A stretch of DNA of 64,000 bases from Lunularia cruciata (lineage: Eukaryota; Streptophyta; Marchantiopsida; Lunulariales; Lunulariaceae), in NCBI GenBank assembly GCA_948567375.1, contig OX419758.1:52891001-52955000 (forward strand). The letters run 5' to 3'. Under the pieces are notes generated by a model that ran no database searches, was not told the DNA's origin, and saw only the letters and a program-made list of their open reading frames with translations. This document shows, piece by piece, positions 47,100-57,566 of the stretch (within the stretch, counting starts at the first letter, position 1; every line of letters starts with the position of its first letter). Both the position numbers and the translations under genes were made by a program.

Positions 47100-47480
47100 G
47101 TCACACCATTTGTAGTGTTGCATCAAGATTGCTTGGACATTGGAGTTGAAGTAATAGTATTTAGAGGTATTTTAGTAGTCATTCATAGACTACTTTCTAA
47201 CAATCAGATTTTGTGTTTGGAGTATTGACTTCATGGTGGGTCCCACTATCACTTTCCACCGTTGGGTGTGCCATCAAAGGGACCATTAGGGTTTCAGACC
47301 TAGCTCAAGTCCAAGGGTATACTTTCAAAGTGCAGCTCTAGAGAGCTCACTTCTTTGATGTTGAGCCTTTGAGTTCTTGGCTATGGTGGATAGAGGCCGG
47401 TGAGCGTCACCTGGATTCTCTTAGCTAGAGTGGGTGTGATAGATCAAGTATTGATATGAGTTAAGTTGAATTGAGTGGTG
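47100..47480 (+). mobile_element. element G, 5' LTR lacking its first ~110 bp
   Basis: It matches 59291-59735 from CACCATTTGTAGTG onward (blocks GTCATTCATAGACTACTTTC, CTTTGATGTTGAGCCTTTGA, GGCTATGGTGGATAGAGG). The first ~110 bp of the LTR are absent here but present as an extra piece at the far right end of G (59736-59842). Confidence 0.75.
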
Positions 47481-48961
47481 TAAGCAAATTGCTTATATCA
47501 TAGAAGTGAGGTAAGGGGGAAATTGGGTGCATGAACTACGAGTGTTGGTGGTATCTTCAAGCTTGGTGGATTGTTGGAAGCTTGATCAAAGTTCAAGTTT
47601 TCCCTGGTGTGCAAAAGCTCATTGTTTGATGTAGAGTTGGTATTGAAGTAGACGATGAACAGAAGCCTTGGCCAAATTTTGAGCAAAGAGAAGCAAATTT
47701 TGAGCAGTGGTTGTGATTTTGAGCGCAAGAGGTGAAAACATGACCAATTTGTTGCAAATTGGGCTCAAAAGGTGAAATTGAAGGTGGAGTTGAGAACCTA
47801 TCCTTGTGAATTTGTGATTTGGAGAAACTTGATTTTTAAATTTGGCTTGATTGAAGAGTCAACAAAGGATTTGGCGGTCAGCCAACTTTAGGGTTTACAT
47901 GAAATTTTGGCCAGATTTGAAGAAGTTTTGCAAATTTGGAGGAGTTTTGCCAGATTTAGAGAGGGTTTGAAGTGGCAAGAAGAAAGGCCTCATTTGGCAT
48001 TAAGAGGCTTTGCGGCAAAAGGCTGTGGGCTATGAAGGCCTAGAAGGCCAAACAGCCGGCTTGCTGGCGTGAGGCTAGCTAGTTTAGAGTAGATCTTGGT
48101 CATTGTTTGGCAAAATTTGCACATCTTGCTAGATTGTGCATAATAGGGATTGACCCTTAGATCTCTGGTTCCTAGATTGGTGGCCTAGCCAACTTGTCCA
48201 TCCTCACTTGTTGTCCTAGTGATTGGCCCACTATTATCTATACACTTATAACTTTGGCTAGGAGAGGCAGTTTGATCCCATTCTTGGTGATCCTAATAGC
48301 TTGGGACGTAGATAGGAACTCTTACTATGTCAAATGCCAAATAATGGCAGAGTCAGTCCCATGTTGCTTTATGAGATGAAGGGTTTTTGTTTAGATTTCT
48401 TGTGATTGGACTCCCCCATTCTCTACTTCAAGTTTGTGCACCATGTTTGTGTGAGGTGCCCTAAATTTAGAGCATTGGTGCTCTAGTGTGCTCTTGGTGG
48501 TGAGGTTGGAGTGATGACTAATTAGACTACCTTTGTTTCTCTCCGGTGAGGCAAGAAATGATGATCTGCAGATTGTGAGAGTGCATGTTTTGATGATAGG
48601 TTATAGGTCACCCTTTCCCCTAGTGTAGTTGTCTCAATTAGAATTACATTAGTGGATAATGTTCCGTATGTATTGGCACTTGGTGGTGCTCAATTGGTGT
48701 TAGTACTTGGTGGTGTTGGTTCTTGGTGGGGTACTTGCGGTTGGCAGTTTGTGGTTACTTTGTCACGACGGAGTTCTTTGAGGATTCCAAAGGAGAAAGC
48801 CTTGAATTACACAATAGGTTTACTCAGAGCGGTGCTTGATATTAGCTTGTATCTCAAGTCCTAGTGAGGGAGGAGATTGACTCTTAGTTGGAGTTTGACA
48901 TAAGAGCTGATTTAGTTGAGTGCACTTAGGTGTGTCCTCACCATTGTTGTAGAACATGGAT
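47481..48961 (+). mobile_element. element G leader region
   Basis: Matches 61570-62631 (second G copy) over about 1.1 kb. Shared blocks include GGTGTTGGTGGTATCT, GAGAGGGTTTGAA, GATCCCATTCTTGGTGAT and GTTTGTGCACCATGTTTGTG. No protein is recognised. The primer-binding site should lie near 47480, where TATATCATAGAA is at best a very degenerate match. The last ~400 bp have no counterpart elsewhere in the window and may be gag start. Confidence 0.6.
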
Positions 48962-50357
48962 GAGAGGATTTAGAGAGATTGTGTGAGGTGGATTGCATTA
49001 GGGTGAAGCAAAACCCTTTTTCTTTTCTCTCAATTTTTCTTTTTCTCTTTTCTTTTCTCTCACTCTATAACTAATAGAGTATGTACATGACTAATACCAT
49101 TTGAGAGTAATCCACCCTAGGGAACACAAAAGGTTCAGGTTTCTCCAAGATTTCTATAGCAACATCAAATCCTAGAGTGCATATTAATCAAACTCTCATG
49201 GATAGTTTATCCATTAGTTCAAAGATTATCTCCATCACTAATCTTGAGAAGTAGTTGATGAAGGTGGTAGTATTTATGTAGTTGTACTAAGACTCTCCAA
49301 GATCCTTCACCAAAGTCTCCAAAAGTTCTTTTACTCCACTACACTCATGTCTTTTTGAAAGTCCTTCCACTCCACAAACCTCACACAACTCCTTGGTCTT
49401 AGATCTTCTCCCTCCTAATCTTGGTGAAGAAGGTCCAATATGCAAACCCAAATCAAGTAAACCTCTCCTTTCTCTCAATCTCTTGCTCTCAAAGGTCAAT
49501 GGACATGAAATTGCCTTATGTCCCTTCTCTCCACATAGACAGCACTTAGAATCACTCTTTCCTCCAAGTGGTGTAGGTTTTTGGATCTTCTCAACACTCT
49601 CTTCAAATTCTATTCTAAACTCTCTTCCCTTCAAATCCACCCCTACAATCACCTCAAACCCTTGGGGAACCTTACATAGTCTCAAATTCCACTCTTGGTG
49701 ACCCTCCATGTTCCCAAGATGAGTCTAAGGATTCAAACATACTTTTTGATGCCCTCACACTCCTCATGCATGAAATCTAAACTCTACAATATTGACTCTT
49801 CCTCACAATGCCAGTCAAATCTTGCAATTCGTATCTCACAATCCTCTGAAAGTTTTTGCACTTGATCACAACTCTAGGAAGTTTTTCCTTGAAAAATTTC
49901 AGATCTTTTCATCAAGCCAGTTGGCCTAGACACCTTTCTATTCAGCACACATATTTCAGTTTTGGTCTGAAAACCACCCTCCTCACTTTAAAAACTTATA
50001 ACTCTGTGCTCAAGAATGATCTATGTCTAATTTTTGTGTCAACAGGTAGGATAAAATATAATTAAATATCTTGAAAAGTTTCACTACAATCCATTGAAAA
50101 TTGAAGAAATAGTAGACTCTATATAATTTCCAGAGAGCATGCAATTGAGGGAGCAATTTACCCTATGAACTGTCAAAAATTTTGGCCCAATGCGCATAGT
50201 AGCTCTCACAATAATTTCAAGTGTGCTCACTAAAGAATAACCCAAGCTACTATTTGTTGAAATTTCAAGTCCAAATCCCAAACTTGAGATTTTGCCCAAA
50301 ATCACCTTAATCTCCAAAATTTGCAATCCACCTCTCACAATCTCTCCAAATCCTCTC
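48962..50357 (-). mobile_element. rearranged A copy: inverted leader and accessory-ORF segment
   Basis: This is the reverse complement of element A from about 22470 back to 21190. It includes the accessory CCHC ORF (49709-49287, CCLCGEKGHKAISC) and the leader. The segment is bounded by a 36-bp inverted repeat (48962-48997 and 50322-50357), which matches at 34 of 36 positions and derives from A 21190-21225. Confidence 0.88.
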
Positions 50358-50365
50358 AAGACCAT

Positions 50366-50777
50366 AAGAGATTGACAAAAGCACAAGGAGGTGATGCAAA
50401 GAAGTCAAGGAAGGAACAACTAATGGAGTTGGAAGAGGCAAGAGCAGTTGCTATGGTTTGAGTGGAGCAAGCCCAAAGGAAACAAAAGGAGAACTATGAC
50501 AAGAGGCGAGGCAAGAAGTAGGTGGAGCCTTTCAAAGAAGGTGATTGGGTAATGTTGTTTGATTCTATTTGATTCAAGAGAGTGCAAAAGAAGTTTTTGC
50601 CTAAGTAACTTTGGACCTTTCATAGTGGAGAAGGTGTGGGGCAATTACACCTATGATCTCAAGGAGTTGGGAGGAAGACACTTTGATAGGAATAACCATG
50701 ATAAGTTGAAGATGTAACATAGAAGGTAGAGAGACCTTCACTTTGAGGACAAAGTGAAAACTTAGTCCGGGAGTAAA
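50366..50777 (+). pseudogene. pol: rearranged A copy: integrase C-terminus
   Basis: Plus strand, matching A from about 26960 to 27367 (AQRKQKENYDKRRGKK-like text, FKEGDWVMLFDS, then the polypurine region). Nearly all gag and pol between the leader and this point are missing in this copy. Confidence 0.85.
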
Positions 50778-51464
50778 TGTAACACCCATTTGTGCATGTA
50801 TGTGATATTGTGATATTTAGCTTGGTATTACAAGTACTTGAGAGATATTATTTATATAGAGATAAAGGTTGGTTCTACATTAGTCATGATGAGCTAAAGT
50901 TAGTCATAGCTAAGATAGAGGGGACCTTACTTTAGAGGAAGTGGAAAAGATGAGCACCACTATTTAGGATTCTAGTATGTTGACTTGGTATTATTCCTAG
51001 GTGTTTGGCTTTGAGGAAAGAGTTCTCTTGGGCATGCAAGCCTTTTTGTTTTGGATTCTTCTTTAGTCCAAGGATAACCCATGTGAAGGAATCCTTGACT
51101 TAGTGGTTGGGTTAGGATAAGATCACATGTTTAGTGGGATATGCCCATGTGGATGAATATTCTTTTCTACTTTTTGATTGTACTTGACTTTTAGCCTAGT
51201 AACTTGAGTTACTCCAGTAATTAGTAACTTTGGTGTGTAACTATTTCACAAGTATATAAAAAAGGGGTGAGGATGTACTCATCATCCTTTCATTTGCAAC
51301 TATCTCTATCTCATTGAGTTCTCTAGTGAACAATGTCTTGAGTCTTGGAGTGTTAGCCTTGGAGGAGTATGATGGAGTTGGGGTTCCTTGGCTTCTTAGT
51401 CCATGATGCACTACCATAATAGCCATCACAAGCTCATCTTGAGTGAGAGACAGGCCGGCTCATA
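50778..51464 (+). mobile_element. rearranged A copy: 3' LTR
   Basis: 687 bp, TGTAACACCC ... CCGGCTCATA, clearly the A-family LTR but more diverged than the two LTRs of A itself. No 5' LTR is present for this copy. Confidence 0.92.
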
Positions 51465-52140
51465 GGCCATTCCTCAAGGGAAATCAGATTTGGGTGCAGA
51501 GGCTTCCACCTCATATGCTGGTGATAGAGATGCTTTGGACTTCATGAGCCGAGTAGCATAGGTGGATGCATCTACAACAATGACTAGGAGTGCAATACAT
51601 GCTCCAAAGCCTAGAGGAGCATCAATGGAATTGGACCCATAGAGAGGATAGGTTGGGAGACAAGTCAAACTTCCCTACTCTTTCATGCTCTTTGAAGCCC
51701 TACAAATGTCATCCATGGCTCCTAGACATCCTAGTGCAGGTGTGGTAGGTGGTGATGGGGTACATGATGGACTACCTACTAGTCAACCACCTGCTACTAC
51801 ATAGATTGAGTCTAGGATGATGTTGGTGGTGGCTCAATTGATTATGTGCTATTCTTTATTTTCAGCTAGGGACATGTGCACATTGGGAGTTGACCCAATC
51901 CAAGTGTTCAGATTGGCTACCACACTTTGTGAGAGTAGGAGTGATGTGGTTCCTACTACTAGAGCAGGAGTGGTTGATAGTGGAGCTGACTTGGTTGAGG
52001 AGCATGGGATCTGCTCAACAACCAGTGGTTTATAGCAAGTAACAATAGTTAGATTGGAGGAGTTGCCAACTAGACCAACCTTTGAGAGAGCATGGTTCAC
52101 ACATGGTGTTGTCATATTGGATAACTAGAGGGGGATTTTT
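51465..52140 (+). pseudogene. gag: element G gag-like region
   Basis: Plus-strand coding-like text in two or three frames (EASTSYAGDRDALDFMSRVA at about 51500, RMMLVVAQLIMCYSLFS, PTTRAGVVDSGADLVEEHG). It lies upstream of the protease, so it should be gag or the gag-protease linker. No zinc knuckle is readable. The separation from any G gag start by the rearranged A copy limits confidence. Confidence 0.45.
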
Positions 52141-52395
52141 TGTTTAGTGGAACCTTTAGAGAAGGTCTATACACCACAAAGAGTCTTATTAGACTCTGGT
52201 GCATAGCCTCTTATGTTGGGGAAGGTTGCAATTTTTGGTCTAGGGTTACGGAAGACCGATGTGGAGAGATGTCCATTTTAGATCTAGACATCTCTAAGAG
52301 GTGGTTTGACATAGTACATCATACATGGGAGCTAGTTGTTCAGATTCAGCTTGGTCATCCTACTAATAGCTTGGTGGTGAGAGCTTAGGCTATTA
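52141..52395 (+). pseudogene. pro: element G aspartic protease
   Basis: LEKVYTPQRVLLDSGA at about 52160-52203 carries the catalytic Asp-Ser-Gly (GAC TCT GGT at 52192-52200) in an LLDSGA context typical of retropepsins. A stop directly follows, then PLMLGKVAIFGLGLRKTD. Several further stops. Its place before the methyltransferase and RT fits gag-protease-pol order. Confidence 0.75.
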
Positions 52396-52829
52396 CATTA
52401 ATAGTTGAGTCATATGATGTGCTAGTTGGTGGAGCAATGCTAATACCCCATAGGTTTCAGTATTGACTATTGGGAGGAGACAACCTCCTATAGACTAGGT
52501 TGGCAGTCAGGTGAGGGATGAGTATGTCACCTACTAGTACGCTTTAATAGTGGTAGTCTTGGCTCACTACAATCCGGGACCATGGCAACATCAATTTTAG
52601 CTTTCAATGGTGTAGTTACTTGGCCTAGTGATTTATTGGAGGGGAATGCCCATGTAGAGGATACTCCAATAGCAAGGGAGATCAATCAGATTTGGAGTAC
52701 AAGTGGGATTGTTCCATCCACCTTGGATGTTCCATTGTGGAGTTCAAAGGAGGCATTGTAGCATCATGTAGATCGATTGGTACAATAGGCTTGGAGTGGA
52801 CCCTTGGAACCACCAAGAGATGAGTGTGA
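52396..52829 (+). pseudogene. element G spacer between protease and methyltransferase
   Basis: Partly open frame (SILAFNGVVTWPSDLLEGNA, INQIWSTSGIVPSTLDVPLW) without a family I know. It may be an N-terminal extension of the methyltransferase. Confidence 0.4.
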
Positions 52830-53770
52830 GGATAAGCCTCCAGAGGAGATTACATTTAAACCTCTAGATACCATCTCACTCATTGCTTGGCAATATCCAA
52901 TACAGGGAGTATGTCTATTGGAGTTGTTTGGTGGGATTAGCACCAAACTATTATGTAATACAGGCAGGTAATACAGGCAGGTATACAAGTACAGAGGTAC
53001 TTGTATGTGGAGGGAGATGATATTGCTAGGCAAGTATTTCTCCATCATGTGGCACACTTGGCCTATTGGTATCTTGGGTTATTACCAATTGAGCAATCAA
53101 AGGTTACTGGAAGGTCCTACTAGCAAACATTTCCTTATTGGGGGTGCATGATCTAGAGAGACATAGGCATGTCCATTTGGTGATATCTGGATGGCCATAT
53201 CAAGGATATACACATGTTGGTCAAGATTTGGGTCTTTAAGGTCCCCGTTTTGGTGTGTTTTGGGTGATGTTACAGATACTACAACATCTCTAGGTTCATC
53301 AGACCGTTTCTCAAGCTTACATTTTGGAGAATGTCCCTTTGAGGGGTGATTTATGCACCTGCATGGTAGCAAGTACACATTAGGTCCAATCTTGGATAAG
53401 ACTTGTTGTTTTGTTAGATGGAGCTAGAGTGGGATCACATGCTCATCATCTTTGTCTTTGGTGGATGAACCTCTTACTTAGGTCACTTATGACACTGGTG
53501 AACCCAGTTGGATAGCCTAGTGCCACTTTTCCCATAGTTATGAGTTTCCCAAGCTCCCATGCTTTTTGAGAATGAGGTCTTGGACTTGTTTGGGACTCAC
53601 ATTTATAGCAGTTGGTGGAGCCCAACACCAATGAGAGAGAGCGGGTGATGGATTTTTGCGCTAGTATTACCGCTGTTCTAGCAATTTTAGAGGCATCTCG
53701 GTGTAAGGTGTTAGGTTAGGCTATGGACCTCAATTTTTTGGCCTAGATTGTGAGCCTTGGCTTGGTAGAG
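52830..53770 (+). pseudogene. element G C5-cytosine DNA methyltransferase domain (decayed)
   Basis: Conserved motifs appear in the canonical order. Motif I, LLELFGGISTKL (52914), is the S-adenosylmethionine loop. Motif II-III is AGIQVQRYLYVEGDDIARQV (about 52974). Motif IV, HLVISGWPYQGYTHVGQDLG (about 53176), has Tyr (TAT, 53198) in place of the catalytic Cys of PCQ. Then GPRFGVFWVMLQIL. Motif VI, AYILENVPLRGD (53315), has an intact ENV. A motif VIII-like segment is LLDGARVGSHAHHLCLWW (about 53410). Motif IX-X-like ERERVMDF and EASRCKVLG lie at 53620-53710. The layout (tryptophan-rich motif VIII, ERERVMDF helix) recalls the Dnmt3 group, but I cannot place it by tree. Stops and two frame changes show it is inactive. 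Such an enzyme would methylate cytosine in DNA in the nucleus. Confidence 0.85.
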
Positions 53771-54236
53771 CAACATAGGATGCACTTGATAGGCATAACC
53801 ACTCTGACACTTGTGAGCCTTGTGCCTATTGAGATGATTCAGGCACATGCTGGGGGCGATGGATTGAGTGGATATGGTATTCTTGGGACACAACTAGTAG
53901 CTACTAGGGAGAGTGGTCACTTGGAGTACATCCACATGAGCGTGGGCTACTTTGATTACACTCTTGGTCTACTTGGGATGCTGCTAGAGGACGTGTGGAG
54001 CTTGCAGCCAAAGTGGGGGGAGTTTTTCACATTGAGGTGGGGACCTCTAGTGCTGGGGGGCATGAAACTATTGCTCCCAAGCTCTAGTGTAGCAGCCAGT
54101 CAACACGACTTCCACTCCTACGACAATTATAGAGGATACTTGGGAGCCAAATCTTGGACCCAAGCTTGTAGGAGAGGAAAGACAAAGGGTTTGGAGGTTC
54201 TTGAGGAACTACACAAGTTGTTTTGCCTTCAATATG
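53771..54236 (+). pseudogene. element G linker between methyltransferase and RT
   Basis: An open stretch (VSLVPIEMIQAHAGGDGLSG, YIHMSVGYFDYTLGLLGMLL, EDVWSLQPKWGEFF) that ends in the RT N-terminus. No known domain. Confidence 0.5.
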
Positions 54237-55080
54237 AAGGATTTGGGTGCTCTAGAGGGACCTAGTATACGGATTGAGCTGACAAGCAATACACCAGTTT
54301 TTCAATGTCCTTATGGACATAGTGATATAGAAAGGACATTGGTTCAAAGACAAAGTAGTGATCTTTCTAAGGCTGGTTTGGTGGAGATTTCACATGGAAA
54401 GTATGCATGAACTACAATGATGCTAGCCAAGAAGGATATGCATGGCAACTACATAGATAGGCGGATGTGTGGAGATTATTTTCCTATCAACCAACAAACT
54501 AGGGCTGATTGATATGCTATGCTTACACCTGAGGAGATCTTTGATGCAATTGGGCATGCAAAGGTCTTCAATACGTTGGATCGTCAAGTAGGATATCATC
54601 AATAGCCAATCAGGAAGGAGTATAAGTCCAAGACAACATTTTGGGCTATTGATCCTCATGACAAGGATGTGTTATATCAATGGAGGTTCTTACCATTTGG
54701 TTTAAGGAATGCTCTTGTTGTTTTCTAATGGGTCATGGATAGAATCCTAGCTAGATTGGATTTTGCTTGGTGCTATATTGATGACATTTTGGTCTATAGT
54801 ACTACTATGGAGGAGCATGAGAGACAATTGTTGGAGGTGTTTGAGAGACTGAGATCTCATGGACTCAAATTACATCTTGGGAAGTGTAGGTTCTTCCATG
54901 AGTAGGTTGAGTATTTGGGTCACACTATCTACCTCAAAGGACTTGGTGTTTAGTAGACCAAGGTGGAGGCCATTTTGCGTATTCCTTGGCCTACGGATGT
55001 GAGCACAGTGCAAGCATTCCTTGGGTTGGCAAACTCTTATTGCCACTATGTTAGAGGAGAGCTTTTGTAGAGCTCAAGGA
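54237..55080 (+). pseudogene. pol: element G reverse transcriptase
   Basis: GALEGPSIRIEL opens the region. Then LAKKDMHGNYIDRRMCGDYF, PTPEEIFDAIG-like text, DVLYQWRFLPFGLRNALVVF, CYIDDILVYSTTMEEHERQL with YIDD at 54774-54785, and LHLGKCRFFHE, VEYLGHTIYLKGLGV, VQAFLGLANSYCHYVR. These are the ordered RT motifs of Ty3/Gypsy. At least eight stops are present. Confidence 0.9.
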
Positions 55081-55670
55081 TAGGTTGACATCTACTCCTA
55101 TTTTGAGGAGACCAATCAAAGGATGACCATTTTAGGTTCACATTGATTAGAGTATGTTGGGGCTTGGAGTAGTGCTCACCCATCATGATGATGAGGGGAA
55201 AGAGTTTATGGTGGCCTATGCTAGTTGCTCCAATAATTTAGCAGAAGGAAAGTATAGGGGAGAGTGCTTGATAGCAATTTGGGTAGTAGCACATTTCTGA
55301 TGTTACCTATGTCTAGGATGATAACCCATTTACTCTCATTGCTGATCATCAGCCATTGAAGTGGTTGATGGAGTCCAATTTGCTTTTAAGGAAGCTTGCA
55401 CGATGGGCTCTAATTTTACATGAATATGATTTCATGGTTATTCATAGACATGGAGTGGTGAACTATGATGCAAATGGGTTGATTAGAAACCCATGCCCCA
55501 ACCAGCAAGATCAGACCGGAGCATGTTGGCATGGTGAGACAGATGAGGAGATGGTGTCAAGTTGGCATATATCTGTCTTTCTTTGTATATTTTTTGAGAC
55601 TTTGGTGGTCTCTTTCTTAGCGCATACCTGAGGAGTTGTTGAGGTCACAGATCTAGAGAGTGGAGATAGT
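55081..55670 (+). pseudogene. pol: element G RNase H
   Basis: ADHQPLKWLMESNLLLRKLA and RWALILHEYDFMVIHRHG (55340-55470) are the Ty3/Gypsy RNase H C-terminal signature, followed by NYDANGLIRNPCP in place of the usual NVxADALSR. The upstream half (55100-55330) is decayed. It ends at the GGTAT duplication of E3. Confidence 0.85.
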
Positions 55671-55675
55671 GGTAT

Positions 55676-57561
55676 TGTGTTACTCACATTTTTCATTTTG
55701 GACAAGTTTTGAAGAAGAAGTGCCTTGTTGAGACCAAATTGAAACCAAATGGAGAAGAAATGAGGGGAAACCTGTGTTTTGATCAAGCCCAAGGAAGTCA
55801 ACTTTGAGGTAGAGGAAGAAGGACTCGGATTGGATCAGACCCAAAGAAACTTACTTCATGTCAAAGGAAGAGGAAGAAGGAGGTCAAACGCCAAAAGAGG
55901 TTATTTCACATGGGAATGGAGGTTATAGGGCAAGATTATTGGGGGGGGGGGGGCTATATCTCAGTGATGGCATGTCCAAATCAAGCGTGCTATATTTTTT
56001 TGGAAGCATCTCGTTCAGGGCTTTCCATTGCTACCAAAATAGTAGAGTTTGAAGGTCTGTAGCAGAACTTACAAGCATTTGAAGTTTTGGGAGTAGATGT
56101 ATAGAGTAGTTGAGTGTCTTTGGGTTCATGTCTTTTGGTCTATATGACTTTGGACTTTGGACTTTGGACTTTGGGTTTACACAAATTCAGGTCTAAGGAC
56201 TTTGCCTCAAGATAAATATGATTTAACCCTAGGTAGTTAGTCATTGGATGTAAGAGTCCTCGGGTCAGATATTTGAAGCATTTAAAATAGTTAGGATAGA
56301 GAAAGAAGATATTTAGGATATCCATGATTTCAATTTCAGTTCTAATTGAAGATAAAATAGAATTAGAAAAGAAATAGTAGTAGTGCATGAACCCGAAGTG
56401 CAAGATCAGACAGTAAGTGTCTTTGGGTCAGTTACATGAGTGATTAGGGGGAAAGTGAGTTACAAATTGAAGGCATAGATAGTGTACCCATGCTTTCAAT
56501 TACAATTCTTGATGAGGATATAGTAGAATTAGTAAAGGAATTGGTAGTAGTGAAACCCAAAGTAGCAAAGATAGGAGTACAGATGTCTTTGGAGTTGCCA
56601 TTGGAGATATTAGAGCCAAATGGGTTGCAAGATAAAGAGTTAGGAAGGCTACCCATGAAGGGAATTGTGGATCAGGAAGAAGAAGTAGTAGAAATAGTGA
56701 AGGCTTTAGTAGAATCAAATAGACACGAGGACAAAGAAGTGTGTGAAGTTACTTTGGGATCGGGTTTGGAAGCTGAGGAAGAGGTAGACATTGGATCGGA
56801 GTAGTAATAATTTTGGATCTGTAGGTTGTTAGAGTTGTTAGGAAGCAGTTTAGGAAGTTAGTTAATTGTTGAAGTGCTTCACTATTTAAAGGAGGTATTT
56901 GCAATCATATGTTGTTTATTGCTCACAATTTTTGAGGATAGATAAAGCAAAGTTTTGTGAAGTAGTGCTTGTTGCTTGAGCTTGATTCCAAGTATAAATA
57001 TTGTGTTTGTGTTTGTGAGTGTGAGGAGAAGTCTGAAGTGCAAGTCAATGTGTTTGTTAGATGTTGGATTCCACAGCCTTGATCTTCATTCTATGTGTTT
57101 GATCTTGAGTGAAGTGCAATTGGAGCAATGCCTTGATAGATCTGAGAGGAATTGTAGTGTTGGTAGTATTTTGCATTTGTGAGTGAAGAGCAGTGTTGAT
57201 GTGAAGCAATTTTGATTGAGGACATTGTGCCTTCAGTGGAGGGGTGGAACACAATTCTGAGGCAAAGTCATTTTGCATTGAAGTGCCATTTTTGGAAAAG
57301 ACTAAATCATCACAATCAAGATTGTTTGGAAAGATTTGATGGAGTTGTGATTATGGGTGACTAATTGTTGCGATGAGATTGCAAGTTAGTGCTTGTTACT
57401 ATCTTCTGGGTGTAGTTGCTACCTAAGAGATTAAAGAAGAACCCAAAAAGAACTACTTTTTACTGTTTGCTTTGTATTTGGAAATTTCTGACAAATATCT
57501 CTACAAGAACAAAATTTACTTACTTGATTACCGCAAAAGTGATATTTGCCGGGTTGTCACA
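55676..57561 (+). mobile_element. element E3 (internally deleted copy of family E)
   Basis: It starts TGTGTTACTCACATTTTTC and ends GCCGGGTTGTCACA, with a perfect GGTAT target duplication (55671-55675 and 57562-57566). Only 1886 bp: most of the ORF is deleted, the C-terminal part remains. TATTTAAAGG lies near 56883, about 680 bp before the end. A run of 13 G occurs at 55941-55953. Inserted between RNase H and integrase of G, same strand. Confidence 0.88.
56490..56807 (+). pseudogene. E3 coiled-coil ORF, C-terminal remnant
   Basis: Encodes VQMSLELPLEILEPNGLQDK, LGRLPMKGIVDQEEEVVEI and ends EVDIGSE followed by TAG TAA, matching the C-termini of the E1 and E2 ORFs. The open frame itself is intact, but everything upstream is deleted. 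Confidence 0.75.
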
Positions 57562-57566
57562 GGTAT

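Noticed and set aside
55941-55953. Run of 13 G as a possible quadruplex
   Set aside because: A single homopolymer tract without other G tracts nearby. More likely slippage in a decayed element.
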